The notes under the pieces: generated by a model
What the model saw: the letters and a program-made list of their open reading frames with translations, nothing else
What the model was told of the DNA's origin: nothing
Databases searched by the model: none
Shown here: piece after piece, positions 1 through 11,359 of the stretch
Numbering within the stretch: position 1 is the stretch's first letter
Layout of the letters: each line of letters opens with the position of its first letter
Made by a program: the position numbers and the translations under genes
Source: Microbacterium sp. SLBN-146
GTDB taxonomy: Bacteria > Actinomycetota > Actinomycetes > Actinomycetales > Microbacteriaceae
Length of the DNA stretch: 64,000 nt
Direction: 5' to 3'
NCBI RefSeq assembly: GCF_006715145.1
Contig: NZ_VFMR01000001.1
Location: 2,604,001 to 2,668,000 of the forward strand

Positions 1-17
1 CATCGACTTCTCCTTCC
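1..17 (-). promoter_or_regulatory. Ribosome binding site and start codon of a gene leaving the window
   Basis: On the reverse strand a strong Shine-Dalgarno sequence, GGAAGGAG (17 down to 10), lies six bases ahead of an ATG (3 down to 1). Only the start codon of this leftward gene is inside the window, so its product cannot be named. I see nothing definite between it and the stop of the lipoprotein gene at 111. Confidence 0.6.
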
Positions 18-110
18 ACACCGGGTCGCCCAGGATATGTGCGCCATCGGTGCGGTCGCGACCCCCTTGACAGGGATCCAAGCGGTTTCCGCTCGGGCCC
101 GGACGACGAG

Positions 111-563
111 TCAGCCGATGCAACCGATGACGGCATCCACCGCACCATCGGTCAGCGACACCGTTTGGCCGCCAAATGTGGTGGGGTACGCCGTGAACTG
201 CTGAGACACCTCGTCGACCGCGGCGATCTCCGACGGTTCTCCGTCGAGCGTGGGCACCATCCATACGCCCACCTCGTAGTTGAATCCCGCAACGTCGTAC
301 TCGGCCGCGACGAGGTAGGCGTCGGGGATGCTCGGAGAGGCGACCGCGGCGGACTGCTCGGTGGGCGTCAGGGCGAGATCGCCCGCGCCCGAGGCGATGG
401 CTTCGAGCACCGAGGGGCTGACCTCGAGGCACTCGAAAGTGCCGGGAGCGCCGTCGTCGGGGAGGGATGGCTCGGGGTCGGGGGATCCGGCCGTGCATCC
501 CGCGAGCATCAGCATCCCAGCGAGACCGACGACGGCGACCGATCGAGTGAAGCCAGTGTCCAT
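111..563 (-). CDS. Putative secreted lipoprotein, function unknown
   Basis: This codes for about 150 residues. The N-terminus is a lipoprotein signal: a short charged start (MDTGFTRS), a hydrophobic stretch and a lipobox LAGC with the acylated cysteine near residue 23. A Ser/Pro/Asp-rich linker follows, as is usual for extracytoplasmic actinobacterial lipoproteins. The rest, about 120 residues, is not a family I recognise. I chose ATG 563 because the signal peptide starts there and because TACGCT (576 down to 571 on the reverse strand) sits seven bases before it, the leaderless pattern seen at many genes here. A longer in-frame start would put hydrophilic residues ahead of the signal. Confidence 0.7.
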   Translation of the reverse strand: MDTGFTRSVAVVGLAGMLMLAGCTAGSPDPEPSLPDDGAPGTFECLEVSPSVLEAIASGAGDLALTPTEQSAAVASPSIPDAYLVAAEYDVAGFNYEVGVWMVPTLDGEPSEIAAVDEVSQQFTAYPTTFGGQTVSLTDGAVDAVIGCIG

Positions 564-629
564 GCATCCGAGCGTATCGTCGGCGTAGATTCCGCAGCGC
601 GATCCGCCCGGACCCAGCAGAATGTCGAA

Positions 630-791
630 AAGACCCGAACTGCGCAATCCGGAGACGAAACGCAGCAGCTTGAGTCTTCTCGGCCAGAAGGGGCGAGGTT
701 CGACTCGGGCACGGAGATTCTGGCGACAAGACTCGAACTGCGCAGGACAGAGACGAAACGCAGCGGTTTGGGTCTTCTCGGCGAAGAGGGG
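630..791. repeat. Two tandem copies of a REP-like imperfect palindrome
   Basis: Two units of about 64 bases (630-693 and 728-791, 98 bases apart) share most positions. Each opens with AAGACYCGAACTGCGCA and closes with CGCAG followed by a TTGRGTCTTCTCGG-like end, so each is itself an imperfect inverted repeat. The pair fills the non-coding stretch 564-895 between a leftward and a rightward gene. I see no long open frame with a plausible start here. The layout resembles REP/BIME-type intergenic elements, but no transposase is nearby. Confidence 0.6.
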
Positions 792-895
792 GCCGACGTT
801 CGCAGGCGGCAGGGGAGCGGGCGAGCTTGTGGATGGGCGAGGCGAGGGGCGAGTGGCGAGTGGCGAACAGGGTGGGTGAGAGGAAGGCTTCGGGG

Positions 896-1648
896 ATGAC
901 CGAACAGGACTTGGCGGGCAAGCGAGCGCTCGTCACGGGCGGGGCGAGCGGAATAGGACTCGCGTGTGCGCGCGAGTTCGCCCGGCGCGGCGCCTTCGTG
1001 ATCGTCGCCGACCTCAATGAGGATGCCGCGACGGCAGTTGCAGCCGAAGTCGCCGGAGAGCCGTGGGTCGTCGACCTCTCCCAGACGGCCGACCTCGACG
1101 ATCTGATGCTCGACGTCGACATCCTCGTCAACAACGCCGGCATCCAGCGGGTCAGCTCGATCCCGGACTTCGACCCCGAGACGTTCCGGCTCCTGCTGCG
1201 TCTCATGCTCGAGTCGCCCTTCCTCCTCATCCGCGCGGCTCTTCCGGCCATGTACGACCGCGGGTGGGGGAGGATCATCAACATCTCGAGCGCCCACGGC
1301 CTCCGCGCATCGTCGTTCAAGTCGGCCTACGTCTCCGCAAAGCACGGGTTGGAGGGCCTGTCGAAGGTCACGGCGCTCGAGGGCGCGCCGCACGGCGTCA
1401 CGAGCAACTGCATCAACCCCGCCTACGTCCGGACGCCCCTCGTGGAGAAGCAGATCACGGATCAGGCCGCGGTTCACGGCATCCCGGAAGAAGAGGTCGT
1501 CGAGCGCATCATGCTGACCGAGACCGCCATCAAACGCCTGATCGAACCCGACGAAGTCGCCTCCCTCGCGGGCTGGCTCGCCTCGTCTCATGCCGGCATG
1601 GTCACGGGCGCCTCGTACACGATGGACGGCGGATGGACGGCGCGATGA
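896..1648 (+). CDS. SDR-family 3-hydroxybutyrate dehydrogenase (probable)
   Basis: This is a 250-residue classical short-chain dehydrogenase, expected to oxidise (R)-3-hydroxybutyrate to acetoacetate with NAD+ in the cytoplasm. The Rossmann motif TGGASGIG is near residue 15, NNAG near residue 80 and the catalytic YxxxK (YVSAK) near residue 148. The C-terminal part, with NPAYVRTPLVEKQI and a late MDGGW, closely resembles bacterial 3-hydroxybutyrate dehydrogenases rather than generic 3-oxoacyl-ACP reductases. ATG 896 is preceded by AGAGGAAGG. The stop overlaps the next start (ATGA), so the hydrolase gene is translationally coupled. Substrate is inferred from family resemblance only. Confidence 0.8.
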   Translation: MTEQDLAGKRALVTGGASGIGLACAREFARRGAFVIVADLNEDAATAVAAEVAGEPWVVDLSQTADLDDLMLDVDILVNNAGIQRVSSIPDFDPETFRLLLRLMLESPFLLIRAALPAMYDRGWGRIINISSAHGLRASSFKSAYVSAKHGLEGLSKVTALEGAPHGVTSNCINPAYVRTPLVEKQITDQAAVHGIPEEEVVERIMLTETAIKRLIEPDEVASLAGWLASSHAGMVTGASYTMDGGWTAR

Positions 1649-2544
1649 ACGCGCACGCCCATCGCCTCGTGCACGTCCCCGTCGCAGGAGGCGACCTGCG
1701 GGTCGGCATCTGGGACCCCACGGGGGATGAACGTACGGCGGATGTCCTGCTGATCCACGGGATCACGTCGTCGCACCTCGCGTGGTCGTTCGTCGTCGAG
1801 CGGTTGCCCGGAGTCCGCGGGATCGCTCCCGACCTGCGGGGCCGCGGCGGCAGCAACGGGCTCGAAGGTGCCTCGGGGATGCGGCAGCACGCCGACGACC
1901 TCGCCGCAACGCTCGATGCGCTGGGCATCGATCAGATCCTGGCGGTGGGCCATTCGATGGGCGCTTTCGTCGCCGCCGTCTTCGCGCACTTCTATCCAGA
2001 GCGCGTGTCGCGTCTCGTTCTCGTCGACGGGGGACTTCCGCTCGATGTCCCGCAGGACCTCGACGCCGGTGCACTCGTCTCGGCCATTCTGGGCCCAACG
2101 GCGGCCCGCCTGTCGATGAGGTTTCCCGACACGCGCGCCTACCTCGACTTCTGGCGGCAGCATCCTGCCTTCGGTGATGAATGGCCCGCGATGCTGGAAG
2201 AGTACTTCGCCTACGACCTCGTCGACGATGGCGCGGGTGCCCTGCGTCCCGCCACGAGCTACCAGACGACCGTCGAGGACACCGTCGACATGAACACGGG
2301 CACCGCCGTTCCCGAGGCGATCGAGGGCCTCCGTCATCCCGCCCGATTGATCACGACGTCACGGGGACTGCAGAACGAGGAGCCGGGACTCTACGCACCC
2401 GAGCACCTCGAGCGGATGCTGGCACAATCACCCGCTATCCGGCACCAACGTGTCGCCGGTCTCAACCACTACACGATCGTCCTGTCGGATGCGGGAGCCG
2501 ACCTCGTAGCGGCGATCATCCAGGAAGAACTCGCCCTCAGCTAG
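1645..2544 (+). CDS. Alpha/beta hydrolase
   Basis: This 299-residue protein has the alpha/beta hydrolase layout: an oxyanion-side HGITSSH near residue 37, the nucleophile elbow GHSMGAF near residue 105, and a late GLNHYTIVL supplying the catalytic histidine. There is no signal peptide, so it acts in the cytoplasm. Start ATG 1645 overlaps the stop of the upstream dehydrogenase by four bases. The pairing suggests the hydrolase may release a hydroxy-acid that the dehydrogenase oxidises, for example from a 3-hydroxybutyrate ester or oligomer. That role is inference; the motifs alone only say esterase or lactonase-like. Confidence 0.8.
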   Translation: MNAHAHRLVHVPVAGGDLRVGIWDPTGDERTADVLLIHGITSSHLAWSFVVERLPGVRGIAPDLRGRGGSNGLEGASGMRQHADDLAATLDALGIDQILAVGHSMGAFVAAVFAHFYPERVSRLVLVDGGLPLDVPQDLDAGALVSAILGPTAARLSMRFPDTRAYLDFWRQHPAFGDEWPAMLEEYFAYDLVDDGAGALRPATSYQTTVEDTVDMNTGTAVPEAIEGLRHPARLITTSRGLQNEEPGLYAPEHLERMLAQSPAIRHQRVAGLNHYTIVLSDAGADLVAAIIQEELALS

Positions 2545-2547
2545 GTC

Positions 2548-2802
2548 TCAGCGGCGGAGGCGCTTCTTGAGCAGCTTCTCTTCGCTCCCGCGAATCGGGG
2601 AGTCCGTGTCGACGAGCCGACCCTTCGATGCTCTCCTCGTGTCGACGATCGAGCCGATCGCCAGCGCGAGCGTGATGCCCCAGCTCGCCCACGCGAGCGC
2701 CGTGCGCCACGTGAAGGGGGAGTCGTCTCGCGCCGTCTTGAGCAGGCTGAGACCGGTCAAGAGGGAGCTGAAGAGCCCCGAGCCGAAGATGAAGCTGCGC
2801 AT
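2548..2802 (-). CDS. Small membrane protein, function unknown
   Basis: This is an 84-residue protein with a hydrophobic start and one clear membrane segment around residues 35-52, then a basic tail ending KKRLRR. I do not recognise a family. ATG 2802 is supported by TACCGT (2814 down to 2809) six bases upstream on the reverse strand, the leaderless arrangement common in this window. It converges on the hydrolase gene with almost no gap. Confidence 0.6.
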   Translation of the reverse strand: MRSFIFGSGLFSSLLTGLSLLKTARDDSPFTWRTALAWASWGITLALAIGSIVDTRRASKGRLVDTDSPIRGSEEKLLKKRLRR

Positions 2803-2927
2803 GCCCCTACGGTAGCGCGCTCGCTTCGCGCGCAGCGCCCCTTGACAGCACGCTCCGCTCCCGTCAAGCGCCGGGCCGGTCGCGGGAGCGCTGTTAGCCT
2901 GAGATCACCGCCAGCCACGGAGGCTCC

Positions 2928-4340
2928 ATGACCCGCGCCGAATTCGTCGTCGTTGCAAACCGACTCCCCGTCGACCACATCGTCAACGCCGACGGAACCG
3001 ACGGTTGGCGCCCATCGCCGGGCGGTCTCGTGACGGCCCTCGAGCCCGTCATGCGCTCGACGCACGGTGCGTGGGTCGGGTGGCCCGGACAGGCCGATGT
3101 CGAGCTCGAGCCCTTCGACTTCGACGGCACACGCCTCGTGCCGGTCACGCTCACTGCAGAGGACGTCGAGCTCTACTACGAGGGCTTCTCGAACGACACG
3201 ATCTGGCCGCTCTACCACGACGTCATCGCCGCCCCGCGCTATCGCCGTGTCTGGTGGGACGCCTATGTCCGGGTCAACGAACGCTTCGCTGCTGCGGCAG
3301 CGGATGCCACGGCGGAAGGCGGCACGGTGTGGGTCCAGGACTACCAGCTGCAGCTCGTTCCCAAGCTTTTGCGAGAGGCGCGACCCGACCTGACGATCGG
3401 GTACTTCCACCACATTCCTTTCCCGGCATACGGTCTCTATTCGCAGTTGCCGTGGCGGCGCCAGGTGCTCGAAGGACTTCTCGGAGCCGACGTCATCGGG
3501 TTCCAGCGAGTGGCCGACGCGGGCAACTTCGCGCGGGCCGTGCGGCGCCAGCTGCGGTACGAGACGAAAGCCACCGGCATCCGCGTGCCGGAGGCCGATG
3601 GGTCTTTCCGAACGGCGCTCGCGAAGGCCTTCCCGATCTCGATCGACACGGCGTCGTACGTCGAGCTCGCCGAGCGAGCCGATATCCAGGCGCGCGCTGC
3701 GGAGATCCGCGAGAGCCTCGGCAATCCGAAGAAGATCCTCCTGGGCGTCGACCGGCTCGACTACACGAAGGGGATCCGGCACCGTATGAAGGCTTTCGGA
3801 GAGCTCATCGAGGACGGGCGCATCAGCGTCGAGGACGTCACACTCGTGCAGGTCGCCAGCCCCAGCCGCGAGCGCGTGCAGGCCTACATCGAACTCCGTG
3901 ACGAGATCGAGCTCACCGTGACGCGTGTCAATGGCGACAACGACACGCTCGGCCACTCCGCCATCCGCTACTTGCACCAGGGGTTCCCGCGCGAGGAGAT
4001 GGTCGCGCTCTACCTGGCTGCCGACGTGATGCTCGTCACGGCGCTTCGCGACGGAATGAACCTCGTCGCGAAGGAGTACGTCGCGTCGCGGGTCGACAAC
4101 CGAGGTGCGCTCGTGCTGAGTGAGTTCGCCGGCGCGGCCGATGAGCTCGGCACGTCGCTCCGCGTCAATCCGCACGACATCGGCGCCCTCAAGGACACCA
4201 TCCTGCGGGCGATCGACATGCCCCCCGCTGAGCAGGGGCGACGCATGCGGGCGATGCGCAAGAAGGTCATCGAGAACGATGTCGCGGCGTGGTCGCGCTC
4301 GTTCCTGACAGCACTCGCGGCAGCCAAGGAGAACTCATGA
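2928..4340 (+). CDS. otsA: Trehalose-6-phosphate synthase (UDP-glucose or GDP-glucose : glucose-6-phosphate)
   Basis: This 470-residue GT20 glycosyltransferase joins an activated glucose to glucose-6-phosphate, giving trehalose-6-phosphate in the cytoplasm. The N-terminus has VVANRLPV and a GGLVTAL loop. WVQDYQLQLVP is near residue 140, GVDRLDYTKGI near 275, and the C-terminal domain has LRDGMNLVAKEYVA near 370. The length is normal. ATG 2928 has an ACGGAGG ribosome site. TAGCCT at 2895-2900 is a likely -10 giving a short leader of about 20 bases. It overlaps otsB by ATGA, forming a two-gene trehalose operon for osmotic and desiccation protection. Confidence 0.95.
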   Translation: MTRAEFVVVANRLPVDHIVNADGTDGWRPSPGGLVTALEPVMRSTHGAWVGWPGQADVELEPFDFDGTRLVPVTLTAEDVELYYEGFSNDTIWPLYHDVIAAPRYRRVWWDAYVRVNERFAAAAADATAEGGTVWVQDYQLQLVPKLLREARPDLTIGYFHHIPFPAYGLYSQLPWRRQVLEGLLGADVIGFQRVADAGNFARAVRRQLRYETKATGIRVPEADGSFRTALAKAFPISIDTASYVELAERADIQARAAEIRESLGNPKKILLGVDRLDYTKGIRHRMKAFGELIEDGRISVEDVTLVQVASPSRERVQAYIELRDEIELTVTRVNGDNDTLGHSAIRYLHQGFPREEMVALYLAADVMLVTALRDGMNLVAKEYVASRVDNRGALVLSEFAGAADELGTSLRVNPHDIGALKDTILRAIDMPPAEQGRRMRAMRKKVIENDVAAWSRSFLTALAAAKENS

Positions 4341-5125
4341 CCGACACGCACAACCGTGCGGCCGAGTTGCGGCGCATCGCGGCATCCGACCACCTGCTCG
4401 TCGCCCTCGACTTCGACGGAACCGTGTCGCACCTCGCGGACGAGCCCATGAAGGCGCGGATGGTGCCTCAAGCACGTACGGCGATCGAGCACCTTGCCGC
4501 ACTTCCGAGTACGACCGTCGCCTTCGTGTCGGGGCGGAGCCTGTCGGACCTGCGAGAGATCGCCGAGCATGGCGACGACTCCGCCTACCTCCTCGCGGGA
4601 AGTCACGGAGCGGAGTTCTGGATCCCCGGTGAGGGCGCTCTGGAGCCCGAGCCCGACGAGGTCGATGACGCCCTTCGCGAGTCGCTCTTCCGCCACGCGA
4701 AGGAAGCGACGGCACACATGGACGGCGTGTGGATCGAACCGAAGGCCTTCGGTCTCGGCGTGCACACTCGTGTCGCCACGAGCGAGACAGCGGATGCCGC
4801 GAACACGGCCGTCGACGCGATCGTGAGCGCAGAAGCACCGCACTGGCGCCGACGCACGGGCAAGAACATCGTCGAGTACGCCTTCCGCCACGAGGGCAAG
4901 GACTCGGCCGTCGCCGCGCTTCGCGAGCGACTCCACGCGACCGCCGTCCTGTTCGCGGGCGACGACGTGACAGACGAGGACGCCCTCGGCACGCTCGGGC
5001 CTGAGGATCTCGGCGTCCGTGTCGGCGGCGGGCCCAGCGCGGCCTCCGTCTTCGTGGCAGACATCGAAGAATTCGCCGTTCTGTTGGAGGAGCTCGCGAC
5101 ACTCAGGGCTGCTGCGCGGCAATAG
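4337..5125 (+). CDS. otsB: Trehalose-6-phosphate phosphatase
   Basis: This 262-residue HAD-superfamily enzyme removes phosphate from trehalose-6-phosphate. The nucleophile motif ALDFDGTVS is near residue 27 and the late metal-binding GDDVTDEDAL near residue 210. A conserved SHGAE motif and a basic RHEGKDSAV segment fit OtsB. ATG 4337 overlaps the otsA stop by four bases (ATGA). The stop codon TAG (5123-5125) forms the first bases of the TAGGCT hexamer that appears to serve as the ilvD promoter -10. Confidence 0.92.
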   Translation: MTDTHNRAAELRRIAASDHLLVALDFDGTVSHLADEPMKARMVPQARTAIEHLAALPSTTVAFVSGRSLSDLREIAEHGDDSAYLLAGSHGAEFWIPGEGALEPEPDEVDDALRESLFRHAKEATAHMDGVWIEPKAFGLGVHTRVATSETADAANTAVDAIVSAEAPHWRRRTGKNIVEYAFRHEGKDSAVAALRERLHATAVLFAGDDVTDEDALGTLGPEDLGVRVGGGPSAASVFVADIEEFAVLLEELATLRAAARQ

Positions 5126-5134
5126 GCTTGCAAG

Positions 5135-6841
5135 ATGCCCGAGGCACGCACTGACATCGACATCAAACCTCGCAGCCGAGTCGTCACAGACGGCATCGAA
5201 GCCACGACGTCGCGCGGAATGCTCCGCGCGGTCGGCATGGGTGACGAGGACTGGGACAAGCCACAGATCGGCATCGCGTCGAGCTGGAACGAGATCACCC
5301 CCTGCAACCTGAGCCTCGACCGGCTCGCGCAGGGTGCGAAAGAGGGTGTGCACTCGGGTGGCGGGTACCCGCTCCAGTTCGGCACCATCTCGGTCTCCGA
5401 CGGCATCTCGATGGGGCACGAGGGCATGCACTTCTCGCTCGTGTCACGAGAGGTCATCGCCGACTCCGTCGAGACCGTCGTGATGGCGGAGCGCCTCGAC
5501 GGTACGGTCCTCCTCGCCGGATGCGACAAGTCCATCCCCGGGATGCTGATGGCGTCGGCGCGCCTGGACCTGTCGAGCGTCTTCCTCTACGCCGGGTCCA
5601 TCGCCCCGGGCTGGGTGAAGCTGTCGGACGGCACCGAGAAGGACGTGACGATCATCGACTCGTTCGAGGCCGTCGGCGCGTGCCTCGCGGGCAAGATGAG
5701 CGAGGCCGACCTCAAGCGCATCGAGTGCGCGATCGCACCGGGCGAGGGCGCCTGTGGTGGCATGTACACGGCCAACACGATGGCGTCGGTCGCGGAAGCG
5801 CTCGGACTCTCGCTTCCCGGCTCGGCGGCGCCGCCGTCGGCCGACCGCCGGCGCGACTACTACGCCCACCGCTCGGGGGAGGCGGTCGTCAATCTGCTGC
5901 GTCTGGGTATCACGACGCGTGACATCCTCACGAAGGAGGCGTTCGAGAACGCCATCGCCCTCGCGATGGCGCTCGGAGGCTCGACCAACGTGGTTCTCCA
6001 CCTGCTCGCGATCGCGCGCGAGGCGGACATCGATCTGAGCCTCCACGACTTCAACCGCATCGGCGACAAGGTTCCGCACGTCGCGGACATGAAGCCGTTC
6101 GGCAAGTACGTCATGAACGACGTCGATCGCCACGGCGGCATCCCGGTCATCATGAAGGCGATGCTCGACGAGGGACTCCTCCACGGCGACGCGCTCACGG
6201 TGACGGGCAAGACGCTCGCCGAGAACCTCGCCGACCTCGATCCCGACCCGATCGACGGCACGGTCATCCACACGTTCGACAACCCGATCCACGCGACGGG
6301 CGGCATCACGATCCTCCACGGCTCGATGGCGCCCGAGGGTGCCGTCGTCAAGACGGCGGGCTTCGATGCATCCGTCTTCGAAGGGCCCGCGCGCGTCTTC
6401 GAGCGCGAGCGCTCCGCGATGGACGCTCTGGAGGCCGGCGATATCGCCAAGGGCGACGTCATCGTCATCCGGTACGAAGGACCCAAGGGTGGCCCGGGGA
6501 TGCGCGAAATGCTCGCCATCACGGCGGCGATCAAGGGCGCTGGGCTCGGAAAAGATGTACTACTCTTGACGGACGGCAGATTCTCAGGCGGCACAACCGG
6601 CCTGTGCATCGGCCACATAGCACCCGAAGCGGTGGACGCAGGTCCCATCGCCTTCGTGCGCGATGGTGATCTGATACGGGTCGATATCGCGGCTCGCACT
6701 CTCGACCTACTCGTCGACGAGACCGAGCTGAGCTCCCGCCGCTCTGGCTGGGAGCCACTGCCCCCGCGCTATACCCGTGGCGTTCTTGCCAAGTACTCCC
6801 GTCTCGTTCGCTCCGCTGCGGAGGGCGCGACGACGGGGTGA
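5135..6841 (+). CDS. ilvD: Dihydroxy-acid dehydratase
   Basis: This 568-residue Fe-S enzyme dehydrates 2,3-dihydroxy-isovalerate and -methylvalerate to the 2-keto acids in valine and isoleucine synthesis. The iron-sulfur cysteines sit in [10 protein letters not shown] (near residue 130) and GEGACGGMY (near 203), with the catalytic GRFSGGTTG near 485. ATG 5135 lies six bases after TAGGCT (5123-5128) with no ribosome site, so the mRNA is probably leaderless. The last 100 codons (from about 6540) use ATA, CTA, AGA, GTA and other codons almost absent from the first 468, an odd patch discussed under findings. Genes for the preceding pathway steps follow directly. Confidence 0.95.
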   Translation: MPEARTDIDIKPRSRVVTDGIEATTSRGMLRAVGMGDEDWDKPQIGIASSWNEITPCNLSLDRLAQGAKEGVHSGGGYPLQFGTISVSDGISMGHEGMHFSLVSREVIADSVETVVMAERLDGTVLLAGCDKSIPGMLMASARLDLSSVFLYAGSIAPGWVKLSDGTEKDVTIIDSFEAVGACLAGKMSEADLKRIECAIAPGEGACGGMYTANTMASVAEALGLSLPGSAAPPSADRRRDYYAHRSGEAVVNLLRLGITTRDILTKEAFENAIALAMALGGSTNVVLHLLAIAREADIDLSLHDFNRIGDKVPHVADMKPFGKYVMNDVDRHGGIPVIMKAMLDEGLLHGDALTVTGKTLAENLADLDPDPIDGTVIHTFDNPIHATGGITILHGSMAPEGAVVKTAGFDASVFEGPARVFERERSAMDALEAGDIAKGDVIVIRYEGPKGGPGMREMLAITAAIKGAGLGKDVLLLTDGRFSGGTTGLCIGHIAPEAVDAGPIAFVRDGDLIRVDIAARTLDLLVDETELSSRRSGWEPLPPRYTRGVLAKYSRLVRSAAEGATTG

Positions 6842-6920
6842 ACCGCTCCCTTTCCCCTGGGACCGTCGTGGCGTGAGCCGGACTCCCAGACCCATTTCTC
6901 TCAGTGCGAGGATCTCCACC

Positions 6921-10333
<3,413 letters not shown>

Positions 10334-10393
10334 TCCTCGTGACCCGGTCGTCGCCGTCCCGAGTGGCGTGCGACGGCCGGGTACGCTGAGACC

Positions 10394-10891
10394 GTGACTT
10401 CCGGCCGCGACGACGACGCCCTCTCGTGGGGCGATGACGATCCGACCCTCGATGTCGGTTCATCGGATGCCGCGCGCGACGCGACGCTCGGACTTCCGAC
10501 CGGCTATCGTGCCGTCGGCAAGGGGAGCAGGCCCGTCGAAGCTGAGCCCCCGGCCGTCGAAGCGGATGACGCAGTCGATCCCGCCGAGCGCCAGCAGTTG
10601 AGCAACGCGACGCTCGTGTTTCTCGGGATCTTCGGTGGCGTGTATCTCCTCTACGCCGTGGGATGGCTCATCGGCGGGCTCCGGCTGCAGGACGCCGCAC
10701 TTTTCGTGGTGACGCCTGCCATGTACCAGCCGGCGCTCGTCCTGGCTGTTCTGGCTCCTCTCCTGTGGTTCCTCGCGGCCCTGTACCTGACCCGCGCGAG
10801 GGCTACCTGGCTGCGCGTCCTGTGGCTCATCGCGGGGGCGCTGCTCCTCGTGCCGTGGCCGTTCATCGCCGTCGGGGCGGTGGGATCATGA
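10394..10891 (+). CDS. Membrane protein, function unknown
   Basis: This 165-residue protein has an acidic, Pro/Ala-rich cytoplasmic N-terminus of about 75 residues, then three hydrophobic segments (about 75-95, 110-130 and 138-160). I do not recognise a family. The GTG start at 10394 lies six bases after TACGCT (10382-10387), so it is probably leaderless. The stop overlaps the next ATG (ATGA), and the downstream gene is also a small membrane protein, so the two probably work together. Confidence 0.7.
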   Translation: MTSGRDDDALSWGDDDPTLDVGSSDAARDATLGLPTGYRAVGKGSRPVEAEPPAVEADDAVDPAERQQLSNATLVFLGIFGGVYLLYAVGWLIGGLRLQDAALFVVTPAMYQPALVLAVLAPLLWFLAALYLTRARATWLRVLWLIAGALLLVPWPFIAVGAVGS

Positions 10892-11232
10892 GCGCAGCAG
10901 CTTCCGAGCGCCCGTCCGCGATGCCCGTCTGGCTCGTCGCAACGATCTCCGGCGGGTTCGGTCTCTTCTACGCCTACGCCGTGTGGAACGCGGTCGCGTT
11001 CCTGCTGCAGCAGGCGGGCGGTGCGTTCGGACTGAGCGGCCTCGGCTGGTTCGTACTGGTGTTCGCGTGCGTCTTCCCGATCATGGTCTTCGCGGCAGCC
11101 TTCGCGCTCGGATGGCGTCGCCGGGCGGGGGAGTGCGCGCTCATCTTCCTCGCGGGTCTCGCTCTGTCAGCCGTTCTGTGGCTCAACGTCATCGCCTACG
11201 CGACCACGAGTTTCTCGCTGTACCTCAGCTGA
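10888..11232 (+). CDS. Small membrane protein coupled to the preceding gene
   Basis: This 114-residue protein has three predicted membrane segments (about 12-35, 45-68 and 80-105) separated by a basic loop GWRRRAGE. I do not recognise a family. Its ATG at 10888 overlaps the stop of the upstream membrane protein by four bases. It ends about 125 bases before serA. Confidence 0.65.
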   Translation: MSAAASERPSAMPVWLVATISGGFGLFYAYAVWNAVAFLLQQAGGAFGLSGLGWFVLVFACVFPIMVFAAAFALGWRRRAGECALIFLAGLALSAVLWLNVIAYATTSFSLYLS

Positions 11233-11272
11233 CCCGCGCGTCATACGGTTCGGCGTCGTCTCTGCCCGACGA

Positions 11273-11278
11273 TAGGCT
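11273..11278 (+). promoter_or_regulatory. Probable -10 element of serA
   Basis: TAGGCT matches the -10 hexamer seen ahead of many genes here. No in-frame start for serA follows at 6-8 bases, so the message probably has a leader of about 75 bases running to GTG 11360. I see no convincing -35. Confidence 0.4.
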
Positions 11279-11359
11279 GGCGGTTGCCTCGTCCCGATGG
11301 CGTGCGGCGTGGCCTCCATCCGATCTGCCGTCGCGCACAGCCCCTTAAGGATCCATCTC

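Noticed and set aside
67..72. TTGACA resembling a consensus -35 on the + strand
   Set aside because: No -10 at 16-18 bases and no rightward gene until 896.
6842..6920. Possible Ile/Leu/Val leader peptide before ilvB
   Set aside because: No TANNNT hexamer at the right spacing and no run of branched-chain codons; the stop-free frame here is Arg/Pro-rich and in frame with ilvB.
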